NCBI GenBank assembly: GCA_963770635.1
Contig: CAVYQI010000004.1
Coordinates: forward strand, 248,001 to 312,000
Length of the DNA: 64,000 nt
Direction: 5' to 3'
Source: DASZIT01 sp963770635
GTDB taxonomy: Bacteria > Actinomycetota > Acidimicrobiia > Acidimicrobiales > RAAP-2
The notes under the pieces were generated by a model, which ran no database searches, was not told the DNA's origin, and saw only the letters and a list, made by a program, of their open reading frames with translations. The translations under genes were made by a program, and so were the position numbers. Shown here in pieces: positions 19,603 to 30,812 of this stretch; positions within the stretch are counted from its first letter, which is position 1; each line of letters starts with the position of its first letter.

Positions 19603-20573
19603 TCAGGCCAGGTTCTCGCCGCCGAAGATCTCCGAGACCGAGGTGTCCTCGAACACCGCCCCGATGGCATCGGAGATCAACTTGGCCACCGACAGCACCT
19701 CGAGCTTGTCGAACTGGTGCTCGGTCGGGATGGGCAAGGTGTTGGTGACCACCACTTTGGTCAGGGCGGAGTTCTTCAACCGGTCCACCGCCGGATCCGA
19801 CAACACCGCATGGGTGGCCATGCACCACACCTCGGCCGCCCCCGCTCGATGAGCAGATCGGCAGCGGCCACGATGGTCCCCGCGGTGTCGATCATGTCGT
19901 CGATCAACACGCACCGCCGCCCGGAGACGTCGCCCACCACCTGGAGGGCCTCGACCTCATTGGCGGTGCCATTCGGCCTCCGCTTGTGAACGACGGCGAG
20001 ATCCGACGACAGGTGCTGGCTGAACCGCTCGGCCACTTTCACCCGGCCGGCGTCGGGGGCGACCACCACCAGGTCCTGGGTGCCCAGGGCCCGCAGGTAG
20101 TCCACCAGCACCGGCGCCACGGTCAGGTGGTCGAAGGGGACGTCGAAGAATCCCTGGATCTGCCCGGAGTGGAGATCCACGCTGACCACCCGGTCGGCAC
20201 CGGCCACCGAGAGCATGTCGGCCACCAGCTTGGCGGTGATCGGCCCGCGTCCGGTGGCCTTCCGGTCCTGTCGTGAGTACCCGTAATAAGGAGCCACCGC
20301 GGTGATCCGTTTGGCCGACGCCCGTTTGGCGGCGTCGATCATGATCAGGTGCTCCATGATCGAGTCGTTCACCGGGCCGCAGTGGGTCTGGATGATGAAC
20401 ACGTCGCTGCCCCGCATCGACTTGCCGTACCGGCAATGGATCTCGCCGTTGGAGAACTCCCGCAGGTTCGCCTCACCCAGCTCCACGTCCAACTGGTCGG
20501 CGATCTCTTGGGCCAAGTCCGGATGCGATCGTCCGGAGACCAATTCGATACGCCGGCGGGGGGTGAATTCCAT
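19603..20573 (-). CDS. prs: Ribose-phosphate pyrophosphokinase (one frameshift)
   Basis: Makes PRPP from ribose-5-phosphate and ATP. ATG 20573 starts MEFTPRRRIELVSGRSHPDL. The ATP-site FSNGEIHCRYGKSMRG, the flexible loop SRQDRKATGRGPITAKLVAD, the metal-binding DLHSGQIQGFFDVPFDHL and the PRPP loop VLIDDMIDTAGTI are intact. Near 19842 a run of six G has become five: adding one G to GAGCGGGGGCGGCC restores ERGAAEVWCMATH, and the last 80 residues follow in that frame to LISDAIGAVFEDTSVSEIFG. The restored length of 323 residues is normal. The start is 10 nt after the glmU stop. Confidence 0.96.
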
Positions 20574-20583
20574 TGATCTGACG

Positions 20584-21870
20584 CTATCGCGCCGGATCTG
20601 CCCGGTCGCCGACCGGCTCGGTGCCCAGCCCAGCCAGCCGAGCCAACCCAGCCTCACCTCCGGCGCCGGGTCCCGTTTCGGTGATCCCGCCGACGCCGAC
20701 CACCGAACCGGCGGCCACCTCGGTTCCCTCGGCCAGGACGGCGAAGGGCCCGACCCTGGCGTCCCGCCCGATCACCGATCGGCGGCAGACACTGGCCATC
20801 ACCACCGCGCCTTCGCCGACCGCGGTGTCGACCAGATGGGAGTTGGGGCCGATCTCGGCATGTTCGGCGATCTCGCAGGCGCCCTGCAAGATCACCCCCG
20901 GCAACAACACCACATCGGTGGCCAGCTGCACGTCGGCGTCGATGTAGGTGCGCTCCGGATCCCACATGGTCACCCCGCGCCGCATCCAGCGCTCGTTGAT
21001 CCGGTCGCGGAGCTCCGCCTCGGCGATGGCCAGCTGGGCCCGGTCGTTGACCCCCGCCACCTCCATGGTGTCCATGACCACCATCGAGCCGACGTTGTGC
21101 CCCGCCTCGTAGAGCACCTCCACCACGTCGGTGAGGTAGTACTCCCCCTGGGCATTGGCCGGGCTCAGCCGGCGCAACGAGGGGGCCAGCACACTCCGGC
21201 GGAAGCAGTAGATCGAGGTGTTGATCTCCTTCACCTCGAGCTCTTCCTCGGTGGCGTCGCCGTGCTCCACCACCCGGGCCACGCTGTCGTTGCGACCCCG
21301 CACCACCCGGCCGTACCCGGCCGGCTCGTCGAGCTCGGCGGTCAGCAACGTCGCCGCCGCCTCGGAGTCGCGGTGGGCCCGGACCAGACGGGCCAGGGTG
21401 GTCGGTCGCAGCAACGGGGTGTCGCCGGGGAGGACGACCACGTCGCTCTCCTCGTCACCCTCGTCATCGGGGAGCCCGGTCAGGGCCACCGACATGGCGT
21501 CCCCGGTGCCGCGCTGCTCCACCTGCTCGACGAACTCGATGGCCATGCCCGCCGGGGCGTGCTCGATCAACGTCTTGGTCACCCACTCGGCCCGGTGGCC
21601 CACCACCACCACCACTCGGGATACCGACAACTCGGCCAGGGAGTCGAGGACGTGCAACACCATCGGACGTCCGCACAACCGGTGCAGCGGTTTGGGGCGG
21701 GCCGACTTCATCCGGGTGCCTTCGCCGGCGGCCAGCACCACCGCGGTGAGCGGGCGGGAGGACCCGCCGGGCCTCGGACCGACTGCCGACGCCGCCTCAC
21801 CCGACTCGGACCCCTCATCGTCGGAGCCCCATTCATCGGAATACGACTGGGGAAACGTGCGAATCACCAT
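20584..21870 (-). CDS. glmU: GlmU-type UDP-GlcNAc pyrophosphorylase with truncated acetyltransferase domain
   Basis: A 428-residue protein. The N-terminal uridylyltransferase is complete: VVLAAGEGTRMKSARPKPLH (nucleotide loop), VVVVVGHRAEWV, EQRGTGDAMSVAL, VVVLPGDTPLL, YGRVVRGR and EINTSIYCF. A left-handed beta-helix begins near 285 (GVTMWDPERTYIDADVQL) but stops after about five coils at SVIGRDARVGPFAVLAEGTE. The acetyltransferase and acetyl-CoA residues of normal GlmU lie beyond this point and are absent. The protein ends in a Gly/Ala-rich tail 10 nt before prs, and no other frame carries the missing part. It should still make UDP-GlcNAc from GlcNAc-1-P; acetylation of GlcN-1-P must come from elsewhere. 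Confidence 0.92.
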   Translation of the reverse strand: MVIRTFPQSYSDEWGSDDEGSESGEAASAVGPRPGGSSRPLTAVVLAAGEGTRMKSARPKPLHRLCGRPMVLHVLDSLAELSVSRVVVVVGHRAEWVTKTLIEHAPAGMAIEFVEQVEQRGTGDAMSVALTGLPDDEGDEESDVVVLPGDTPLLRPTTLARLVRAHRDSEAAATLLTAELDEPAGYGRVVRGRNDSVARVVEHGDATEEELEVKEINTSIYCFRRSVLAPSLRRLSPANAQGEYYLTDVVEVLYEAGHNVGSMVVMDTMEVAGVNDRAQLAIAEAELRDRINERWMRRGVTMWDPERTYIDADVQLATDVVLLPGVILQGACEIAEHAEIGPNSHLVDTAVGEGAVVMASVCRRSVIGRDARVGPFAVLAEGTEVAAGSVVGVGGITETGPGAGGEAGLARLAGLGTEPVGDRADPAR

Positions 21871-22016
21871 GGGAAGCCCTCCGGGGAGATCATCGGCACC
21901 TCGTGTTGGACGCCACCTTGTTCATTCGGCCTATTCTTCCCACGTCTGGAGGGTGAATGCAGCACATCCCGTCCCGCCGACATAAACCCTAGATGGACAC
22001 GTAGAAACCTGACACC

Positions 22017-23615
<1,599 letters not shown>

Positions 23616-23628
23616 GGGCGCGCTGCTG

Positions 23629-25659
23629 ATGGCCCCTTCCACCCCGATCCGCACCCTGCTGGTCGCCAACCGCGGCGAGATCGCCCGACGCGTGATGCGG
23701 ACGGCCCGGGCCATGGGCATCACCTCGGTGGCCGTCTACTCCGACGCCGACGCCGACAGCCCCCACGTGGCCGAGGCCGACCTCGCCGTCCGGTTGCCGG
23801 GGGCATCCCCGGCTGACACCTATCTAAGGGTCGACCTCATCCTGGATGCCGCCTCCCGGTGCTCCGCCGACGCCGTCCATCCCGGCTATGGGTTCCTGTC
23901 GGAGTCGGGGACCGCGGCCCGGGCGGTGACCGGAGCCGGGCTCATCTGGGTGGGACCGCCGGCCGACGCCATCGACGCCATGGGCTCCAAGGTCGTCTCC
24001 AAGCAGATGATGCGCGACGCCGGGGTGCCGACCCTCCCGTCGATCACCGTGATCGACGACGAGCTCCCCTCGCCCCCGGAGGTCGAGGCGCTGGGCTGGC
24101 CGCTGCTGGTCAAAGCCTCGGCCGGCGGGGGCGGACGGGGCATGCGGGTGGTCCCCGGGCCCGACGACCTGGCCGAGGCCCTGGCCGGCGCCCGGCGGGA
24201 GGCGCTGTCGGCCTTCGGCGACGGCACCGTGTTCCTCGAGCGCTACGTGACCGACCCGCGCCATATAGAGGTGCAGATCCTCGCCGACCAACAGGGAGAC
24301 ACGGTTGCCCTGTTCGAGCGCGAGTGCAGCATCCAACGCCGGCATCAGAAGATCATCGAGGAGGCGCCCTCCCCGGTGGTCACCCCCGCCCTCCGGGCCC
24401 GCCTCACCCAGGCGGCGGTCAGCGCCGCCCGGGCGGTCGGCTACGTGAATGCCGGCACCGTCGAATTCGTCCTCGATGCCGACGGCGACCTCTCGTTCCT
24501 GGAGATGAACACCCGGCTGCAGGTGGAGCACCCGGTCACCGAGGCGATCACCGGGCTCGACCTGGTGCGGCTGCAGTTGCTGATCGCCTCCGGCGACAGG
24601 TTGCCGGCCGAGGTGCAAGCGGCGGTGGCGGCCGGTCCGGTCGGCCACGCCATCGAGGCCCGCGTCTATGCCGAGGACCCGGGGTCGGGATGGCTGCCGT
24701 CCACCGGCACCCTCCACCGCTTCGAGATCCCGACGGCCGGTCCCGGGGTCAGGATCGACAGCGGGGTCGAGTCCGGCACCGTGGTCAGCCCCCACTACGA
24801 CCCGATGCTGGCCAAGGTCATCGTCCATGCCCCCACCCGGGACGAGGCCGCCTCCGCCCTGGCCACCACCCTGGCCGACTCCCGCATCCACGCGGTCACC
24901 ACCAACCGCGACCTGCTGGTGCGGACCCTGCGCCACCCGAGCTTCCGGTCGGGCGACACCGACACCGGCTTCCTCGACCGCTTCGACACCCTGACCGATC
25001 CGCTGGCCGACGACCCCGCCACCCAGCGTCACGCAGTGGCCGCCGCCCTGGCCGCCCAGGCCTGGCGACGGGCGAACGCGCCGGTGCAACCGAACATCCC
25101 CTCCGGCTACCGCAACAGCCCGTCGGGGCTGCAGACGTCCACCTTCGACTCCCGGGTCGGCATGGTCACGGTGGGCTACCTGTTCGACCGGTTCGATCGG
25201 ACCGGACAGCGCCTGTCCCGGTTGGAGATCGACGGCGCGCCGGTCGACCTGGGCGGCGACGGCGCCATCGGGGTCGAGTCGATCAGCCCGGAGATGGTGA
25301 CCCTCACCGTCGGGGGCATCACCCGCCGGTACGCGGTCGAGCGGGTGGGTTCCACCTCCTTCGTCGACGGTCCCGACGGCGCATCGGTCCTGGTCGAGCA
25401 CGACCGGTTTCCCGACCCCGGGGGTCACGTGGCTCCCGGCTCGTCGCTGGCACCGATGCCGGGCGGAGTGGTGCGGGTGGCGGTGGCGGTCGGCGACGAG
25501 GTGAAGCCGGGCCAACTACTGGTGGTGCTCGAAGCCATGAAAATGGAGCATGCCGTCCACGCCGCAGCCGCCGGTAAGGTCAGCGAAGTGAGCGTGTCGG
25601 TGGGCGATCAGGTCGAGACCGGCCGGGTGCTGGTGGTGGTGGAAGGTCCCGACGGGTGA
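23629..25659 (+). CDS. Biotin carboxylase / biotin carrier (alpha) subunit of acyl-CoA carboxylase
   Basis: Carboxylates its own biotin at the expense of ATP. Of 676 residues, about 1-450 form the biotin carboxylase: LLVANRGEIARRVMRTARAM, HPGYGFLSESG, the ATP-grasp Gly loop KASAGGGGRGMRVV, FERECSIQRRHQKIIEEAPS and FLEMNTRLQVEHPVTE. A beta-rich linker domain follows. The C-terminal 75 residues are the carrier, with the biotinylated Lys in LEAMKMEH. ATG 23629 lies 13 nt after the beta-subunit stop. The end overlaps the next start by 4 nt, so the genes are translationally coupled. Confidence 0.96.
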   Translation: MAPSTPIRTLLVANRGEIARRVMRTARAMGITSVAVYSDADADSPHVAEADLAVRLPGASPADTYLRVDLILDAASRCSADAVHPGYGFLSESGTAARAVTGAGLIWVGPPADAIDAMGSKVVSKQMMRDAGVPTLPSITVIDDELPSPPEVEALGWPLLVKASAGGGGRGMRVVPGPDDLAEALAGARREALSAFGDGTVFLERYVTDPRHIEVQILADQQGDTVALFERECSIQRRHQKIIEEAPSPVVTPALRARLTQAAVSAARAVGYVNAGTVEFVLDADGDLSFLEMNTRLQVEHPVTEAITGLDLVRLQLLIASGDRLPAEVQAAVAAGPVGHAIEARVYAEDPGSGWLPSTGTLHRFEIPTAGPGVRIDSGVESGTVVSPHYDPMLAKVIVHAPTRDEAASALATTLADSRIHAVTTNRDLLVRTLRHPSFRSGDTDTGFLDRFDTLTDPLADDPATQRHAVAAALAAQAWRRANAPVQPNIPSGYRNSPSGLQTSTFDSRVGMVTVGYLFDRFDRTGQRLSRLEIDGAPVDLGGDGAIGVESISPEMVTLTVGGITRRYAVERVGSTSFVDGPDGASVLVEHDRFPDPGGHVAPGSSLAPMPGGVVRVAVAVGDEVKPGQLLVVLEAMKMEHAVHAAAAGKVSEVSVSVGDQVETGRVLVVVEGPDG

Positions 25660-27488
25660 CCGCGCCGGTGTGCATCGCCAACTGCTCGGGCTTCTACGGC
25701 GATCGGCTGTCGGCGGCCCGGGAGATGGTCGATGGCGGGCCGATCGACTTCCTCACCGGGGACTGGCTGGCCGAGTTGACCATGCTCATCCTCTGGAAGG
25801 GTCGCCAACGCGATGCCTCCAAGGGGTGGGCCCGCACCTTTCTCACCCAGATGGAAGAGGTGCTGGGCATCTGTGCCGACCGGGGTATCAAGGTGGTCAC
25901 CAACGCCGGAGGACTGAACCCGGCCGGTCTCGCCGAGCAGGTCACACTCCTGGCCGACAAGCTCGGGGTGGCGGTGTCGGTGACCCATGTCGAAGGCGAC
26001 GACCTGATGCCCCGCATCGAGAAGGGGCAGTTCGAGGGGAACCCGCTCACCCACCTCGACACCGGCCAACCCCTGGCCGACGCCACCGGTGAAGTGGTCA
26101 CTGCCAACGCCTACCTCGGGGCCTGGCCCATCGTCGAAGCCCTCGCCGGCGGGGCCGACGTGGTCATCTGTCCCCGGATCACCGACGCGTCGTTGGTGGT
26201 GGGCCCGGCGGCCTGGCACCACCGGTGGTCGCCGACCGACTGGGACCGGCTGGCCGGGGCGGTGGCGGCCGGCCACGTGATCGAGTGCGGACCCCAGACC
26301 ACCGGGGGCAACTATGCGTTCTTCACCGAGGTCTCCGGGCTCGAGCACCCCGGCTTCCCGATCGCCGAGGTGGCCGAGGACGGGTCGTCGGTCATCACCA
26401 AGCACCCCGGGACCGGAGGCGAGGTGTCGATCGGCACCGTCACCGCCCAGTTGCTCTACGAGATCGCCGGACCCGACTACCCCAATACCGACGTGGTGGC
26501 CCGGTTCGACACCCTGGCGTTGGCCGACGACGGGCCGGACCGGGTACGGATCTCCGGGATCAAGGGCGACCCGGCCCCCGAGGACATCAAGGTCTCCATC
26601 AACCTGCTGGGCGGTTGGCGCAACACCATGACCTTCGTCCTCACCGGACTGGACATCGAGGCCAAGGCCGACATCACCCTGGCCGCGCTGGCCGCGAAAC
26701 TCGGCGGGCCCGAGGGGTTCGCCGAGTACGACACCCGGCTCATCCGGACCGACAAGCCGGACGCGCCGACCAACGCCGAAGCCTCGGCCCAGCTCCGGGT
26801 CACCGTGAAGGACCCTGACGCCGACCGGGTGGGAAGGGCATTCTCGGACGCCGCCACCGAGCTGGCGCTGGCCGGCTACCCCGGCTTCCATCTGACCTCC
26901 CCGCCCACCACCGGAACGGCCTATGGGGTCTATTGGCCCGCACTGGTCCGCGCCGACCTGGTGCTTCCCGAAGTGGTGGGCCCCGACGGCACCCGGGTGG
27001 CGGTGCCCCACACCGCCTATCTGGCCGGTCGCCCGGGCCCGGACACCGACACCCAGACCGGTGTCGGTGTGGGGAGAAGAGCTCCGGACCAACCGGCAGG
27101 CGGCGACTCCGCGGCCGGGGGGCCGACCGAGCCGGTGCCGCTCGGGACCATCATCGGGGCGCGCTCGGGCGATAAGGGGGGCAACGCCAATGTCGGGCTA
27201 TGGGCCAGGTCGGACGCCGCCTGGGCGTGGCTCGACACCTACCTCACCGAGGAGCGGTTCCGGACCCTGCTGCCCGAGGCCGGGGATCTGGCCGTCCAGC
27301 GGTACCGGTTCCCCAACCTCCGCGCCTTAAACTTTGTGGTGGTAGGCCTGTTGGGAGAAGGAGTGGCTTCCTCCACCCGACCCGACCCCCAAGCCAAGAG
27401 CCTGGGTGAGTACCTCCGGAGCCGGGTGGTCGACATCCCGGCCCGCCTCTTGCCTCCGGGCCCAACACCTCATCGCTCAAAGGAGTAA
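25656..27488 (+). CDS. AtuA-family (DUF1446) protein with fused C-terminal AtuA-like domain
   Basis: AtuA proteins are needed for acyclic terpene (citronellol/geraniol) use in Pseudomonas, with no proven reaction. The 610 residues comprise the DUF1446 core (CIANCSGFYGDRLSAAREMV; LTGDWLAELTMLIL; VTNAGGLNPAGLAEQV; CPRITDASLVVGPAAWHH; CGPQTTGGNYAFF) to about residue 455, then a roughly 100-residue ferredoxin-fold domain (GTIIGARSGDKGGNANVGLW, LRALNFVVVGLLGEG) that some genomes encode separately. The GTG start overlaps the biotin carboxylase stop (GTGA); the acyl-CoA dehydrogenase follows 4 nt after the stop. This supports a joint catabolic role. Confidence 0.9.
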   Translation: MTAPVCIANCSGFYGDRLSAAREMVDGGPIDFLTGDWLAELTMLILWKGRQRDASKGWARTFLTQMEEVLGICADRGIKVVTNAGGLNPAGLAEQVTLLADKLGVAVSVTHVEGDDLMPRIEKGQFEGNPLTHLDTGQPLADATGEVVTANAYLGAWPIVEALAGGADVVICPRITDASLVVGPAAWHHRWSPTDWDRLAGAVAAGHVIECGPQTTGGNYAFFTEVSGLEHPGFPIAEVAEDGSSVITKHPGTGGEVSIGTVTAQLLYEIAGPDYPNTDVVARFDTLALADDGPDRVRISGIKGDPAPEDIKVSINLLGGWRNTMTFVLTGLDIEAKADITLAALAAKLGGPEGFAEYDTRLIRTDKPDAPTNAEASAQLRVTVKDPDADRVGRAFSDAATELALAGYPGFHLTSPPTTGTAYGVYWPALVRADLVLPEVVGPDGTRVAVPHTAYLAGRPGPDTDTQTGVGVGRRAPDQPAGGDSAAGGPTEPVPLGTIIGARSGDKGGNANVGLWARSDAAWAWLDTYLTEERFRTLLPEAGDLAVQRYRFPNLRALNFVVVGLLGEGVASSTRPDPQAKSLGEYLRSRVVDIPARLLPPGPTPHRSKE

Positions 27489-27492
27489 CCCG

Positions 27493-28659
27493 GTGGACTT
27501 CAAGCAATCCGACGAGCACGTGATGCTGCGGGAGTCGGTCAGTGCCATCGCCAGCAAGTTCGGCCACGAGTACTACGTGGCCAAGGCCCGCGCCGACGAG
27601 CGCACCGACGAGTTGTGGGACGCGGTGGGCGAAGCCGGGTTCCTCGGGGTCAGCGTGCCGGAGGAGTACGGTGGGGGCGGGGGCGGCATCACCGAACTGG
27701 CCATCGTCACCGAGGAGCTGGCCGCCGCCGGCTGCCCGCTGTTGATCATGATCGTGTCCCCGGCCATCTGCGCCACCATCATCGCCAAGTTCGGCACCGA
27801 GGCCCAGAAACAGCGTTGGCTGCCGCGCTTTGCCACCGGTGAGCTGAAGATGGCCTTCGCCATCACCGAGCCGGACGCCGGGTCCAATTCGCACAACCTG
27901 TCCCTGACCGCCACCAAGGACGGGGACATCTACCGGCTCAACGGGCGGAAGTACTACATCTCCGGAGTCGACGAAGCCCAGGCGATGCTGGTGGTCACCC
28001 GATCGGGGATCCACCCTCACACCGGCCGGGGTCGGCTGTCGCTGTTCGTGGTGGACACCGACACCCCGGGTCTCGACAAACATGTGCTGCCGGTGGAGAT
28101 CACCGCCCCCGAGAAGCAGTACACCCTGTTCTTCGACGACGTCCAGGTAGAAGCGGATCGGCTCATCGGCGAGGAGGGCGAGGGACTGCGCCAGGTGTTC
28201 TTCGGACTGAACCCGGAGCGCATCCTGTCCGCCTCCCTGGCCAACGGCATCGGACGTTACGTGCTGGACAAGGCGACCGCCTACGCCCGGGAGCGCCGGG
28301 TGTGGGACAACACCCCGATCGGGCGGCACCAGGGGATCACCCATCCGTTGGCCAAGGCCAAGATCGAAGTCGAGCTGGCCCGGTTGATGACCGAGAAGGC
28401 GGCCTGGCTGTGTGACTACGCCGGGGACACCCCCGAAGCCGGCGAGGCGGCCAACATGGCCAAGTACGCGGCGGCCGAGGCGACCCTGGCCGCCCTCGAC
28501 CAGTCCATCCAGACCCACGGGGGCAACGGCATGTCCTCCGAGTACGGCATCGCCGACCTGTGGGGCATGGCCCGGCTCCTACGCATCGCGCCGGTCAGCC
28601 GGGAGATGATCCTCAACTTCGTAGCCCAGCACTCGTTGGGACTGCCGAGGTCGTACTGA
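27493..28659 (+). CDS. Acyl-CoA dehydrogenase
   Basis: A flavoprotein that makes alpha,beta-unsaturated acyl-CoA and passes electrons to ETF. The 388 residues show FLGVSVPEEYGGGGGGITEL, AFAITEPDAGSNSHNLSLTA (FAD-binding, family signature 1), VEADRLIGEEGEGL and the C-terminal IQTHGGNGMSSEYGIADLW (signature 2). The catalytic Glu of short-chain enzymes cannot be placed without an alignment. GTG 27493 has AAAGGAG 7 nt upstream. It is the last gene of the carboxylase-AtuA operon and probably acts one step before the carboxylation, as in leucine or citronellyl-CoA breakdown. Confidence 0.95.
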   Translation: MDFKQSDEHVMLRESVSAIASKFGHEYYVAKARADERTDELWDAVGEAGFLGVSVPEEYGGGGGGITELAIVTEELAAAGCPLLIMIVSPAICATIIAKFGTEAQKQRWLPRFATGELKMAFAITEPDAGSNSHNLSLTATKDGDIYRLNGRKYYISGVDEAQAMLVVTRSGIHPHTGRGRLSLFVVDTDTPGLDKHVLPVEITAPEKQYTLFFDDVQVEADRLIGEEGEGLRQVFFGLNPERILSASLANGIGRYVLDKATAYARERRVWDNTPIGRHQGITHPLAKAKIEVELARLMTEKAAWLCDYAGDTPEAGEAANMAKYAAAEATLAALDQSIQTHGGNGMSSEYGIADLWGMARLLRIAPVSREMILNFVAQHSLGLPRSY

Positions 28660-28748
28660 CCGGTCTCTGCGGAGTCGCCGGAGCCCGCCGCCCGTTGACG
28701 ACCCGCTGACCGGACCGTCGCCCAGTCTGGGATGGCGACCGGCGAGAG

Positions 28749-28754
28749 TATCCT
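28749..28754 (+). promoter_or_regulatory. -10 element of typA (short-leader promoter)
   Basis: TATCCT ends 9 nt before the typA ATG and there is no Shine-Dalgarno. Transcription would begin within about 3 nt of the start codon. Confidence 0.5.
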
Positions 28755-28763
28755 TGGTTCCTT

Positions 28764-30599
28764 ATGCCTCTGCAGACCCGTGACGACATCCGCAACGTGG
28801 CCATCGTGGCCCACGTCGACCATGGGAAGACCACGCTGGTCGATGCCATGCTCTGGCAGTCGGGGGCATTCCGGGCCAATCAATCGGTCAACGAGCGGGT
28901 CATGGACTCCGGTGACCTGGAGCGGGAGAAGGGCATCACCATCCTGGCCAAGAACACCGCGGTGTTCCACGGCGGGGTGAAGATCAACATCATCGACACC
29001 CCGGGTCACGCCGACTTCGGGGGCGAGGTGGAGCGGGGACTCACCATGGTCGACGGGGTGCTGCTGCTGGTCGACGCCTCCGAGGGGCCGCTGCCCCAGA
29101 CCCGTTTCGTGCTCCGCAAGGCACTCGAGGCACGACTCCCGGTGGTGCTGGTCGTCAACAAGGTGGATCGGCCCGACGCCCGCATCGAGGAAGTGGTGCA
29201 CGAGGTGGAGGAGCTCTTCCTCGACCTCGACGCCGATGAGCACCAGATCGACTTCCCCATCCTCTACTCCAATGCCCGAGCCGGCTGGGCGGCCACCGAA
29301 CGGGGGGTGGAAGGCACCGACCTCGAGCCGTTGTTCCAGGCCATCCTGGACAGCATCCCGGCGCCGGAGTACGACCCGGACGCCCCGCTGCAAGCCATCG
29401 TCTCGAACCTGGACGCCTCCCCCTACCTCGGGCGCCTGGCCATCTGCCGCATCCGCAACGGGGTGCTCCGCAAGGGCTCCACGGTGGCCTGGTGCAAGTT
29501 GGACGGGACCATCGAGCGGACCAAGGTCACCGAGCTCTATATCACCGACGCGCTGGACCGGGTCGACGCCGCCGAGGCAGGTCCAGGCGAGATCGCTGCG
29601 GTGGCGGGCATGGCCGAGATCACCATCGGCGAGACGCTGGCCGATCCGGACGACCCGAGGCCGCTCCCGGTCATCACGGTGGACGAGCCCAGCCTGTCTA
29701 TGACCATCGGGATCAACACCTCGCCTTTGGCCGGCACCGACGGCTCGAAGGTCACTGCCCGGCAGATCCTCAACCGCCTGGAAGCCGAGCTGGTGGGGAA
29801 CGTGTCGTTGCGGGTTCTCCCCACCGAACGGCCCGACACCTGGGAGGTCCAGGGCCGGGGCGAGCTCCAGCTGGCGGTGCTGGTGGAGACCATGCGGCGG
29901 GAGGGATTCGAGATGACGGTGGGGAAGCCCCAGGTGGTCACCCGGGAGATCGACGGGAAGATCCACGAGCCGATGGAACGGGTAGCCATCGATGTCCCCG
30001 ACGATTACCTCGGGGTGGTCACCCAACTGATGGCCCTCCGGAAGGGCACCCTGGTCGAGATGGTCAACCACGGCACCGGGTGGGTGCGCATGGACTACCG
30101 GACCCCGGCCCGCGGCCTGGTCGGCTTCCGCACCGAGTTCATGACCGAGACCCGGGGCACCGGCATGCTCCACCACGTCTTCGACGGCTGGGAGCCCTGG
30201 CACGGCGAGCTCAAGACCAAGCGGAACGGCTCGATGGTGGCCGACCGGCGGGGGATGACCACCGGCTACACGTTGATGAGCCTCCAGGAGCGGGGCATGT
30301 TGCTGGTCGGTCCGGTCACCGAGGTGTACGAGGGCATGGTCATCGGCGAGAACGCCCGGGACGAGGAGATGGACGTCAACCCGATCAAGGAGAAGAAGCT
30401 CACCAACGTTCGGTCGGCCACCGCCGACGAGGCCATCCGCCTGACTCCCCCGCTGCTGCTCTCCTTGGAGCAGGCGTTGGAGTTCATCGCCGACGACGAG
30501 TGCGTCGAGGTGACCCCCAAAGCGGTGCGCCTGCGGAAGGTCATCCTCGACCAGGCCGTCCGCGGTCGGCTGCGCAGCCGGGCCCGCAACCCGAAGTAG
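28764..30599 (+). CDS. typA: Ribosome-associated translational GTPase TypA/BipA
   Basis: EF-G-like GTPase that helps 50S assembly and stress adaptation. Full length at 611 residues. G-motifs: IVAHVDHGKTTLVDAML (G1), ERGITIL-like EREKGITILAKNTAV (G2), NIIDTPGHADFGGEVERGL (G3) and LVVNKVDRPDARIEEV (G4). Later blocks include GRGELQLAVLVETMRREGFE, GFRTEFMTETRGTGMLHHVF and the BipA-specific C-terminal domain NVRSATADEAIRLTPPLLLS. It appears to be monocistronic, with a short-leader promoter. Confidence 0.98.
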   Translation: MPLQTRDDIRNVAIVAHVDHGKTTLVDAMLWQSGAFRANQSVNERVMDSGDLEREKGITILAKNTAVFHGGVKINIIDTPGHADFGGEVERGLTMVDGVLLLVDASEGPLPQTRFVLRKALEARLPVVLVVNKVDRPDARIEEVVHEVEELFLDLDADEHQIDFPILYSNARAGWAATERGVEGTDLEPLFQAILDSIPAPEYDPDAPLQAIVSNLDASPYLGRLAICRIRNGVLRKGSTVAWCKLDGTIERTKVTELYITDALDRVDAAEAGPGEIAAVAGMAEITIGETLADPDDPRPLPVITVDEPSLSMTIGINTSPLAGTDGSKVTARQILNRLEAELVGNVSLRVLPTERPDTWEVQGRGELQLAVLVETMRREGFEMTVGKPQVVTREIDGKIHEPMERVAIDVPDDYLGVVTQLMALRKGTLVEMVNHGTGWVRMDYRTPARGLVGFRTEFMTETRGTGMLHHVFDGWEPWHGELKTKRNGSMVADRRGMTTGYTLMSLQERGMLLVGPVTEVYEGMVIGENARDEEMDVNPIKEKKLTNVRSATADEAIRLTPPLLLSLEQALEFIADDECVEVTPKAVRLRKVILDQAVRGRLRSRARNPK

Positions 30600-30608
30600 C
30601 CGTCCCGG

Positions 30609-30681
30609 CTCCGAGGGGAGGGCTCGAACCTCCAACATCTGGCTCCAAAGGCCAGCGTTCTGCCAATTGAACTACCTCGGA
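30609..30681 (-). tRNA. tRNA-Gln (anticodon TTG)
   Basis: A 73-nt cloverleaf. The acceptor stem is TCCGAGG/CCTCGGA (30675-30681 with 30610-30616), with discriminator G at 30609 and no encoded CCA. The D arm is GTTC...GAAC around AATTGGCA. The anticodon stem CTGGC/GCCAG closes the 7-nt loop CTTTGGA, so positions 34-36 are TTG, reading CAA. The T arm is GGAGG-TTCGAGC-CCTCC. Confidence 0.95.
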
Positions 30682-30797
30682 TCAGCCCGCCCGACGGCGA
30701 GAAGGAACCCGCTCCAGGCTAGGCGATCGACGCTGCGACTCGGCGCCGACCGGCGCGTGGGGCAGGCTCGTGCCACCGGATCCGGGGATTGCGCCGG

Positions 30798-30803
30798 TAG
30801 GCT
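30798..30803 (+). promoter_or_regulatory. -10 element of the two-component operon
   Basis: TAGGCT ends 9 nt before ATG 30813, the same spacing as upstream of typA and phoU. No Shine-Dalgarno is present. Confidence 0.5.
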
Positions 30804-30812
30804 CCGGCCCTG

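Noticed and set aside
30609..30681. Reading the tRNA as tRNA-Trp or tRNA-Pro, or as an integration site
   Set aside because: The 5-bp anticodon stem and 7-nt loop place TTG at positions 34-36. No integrase or duplicated tRNA end was seen nearby.
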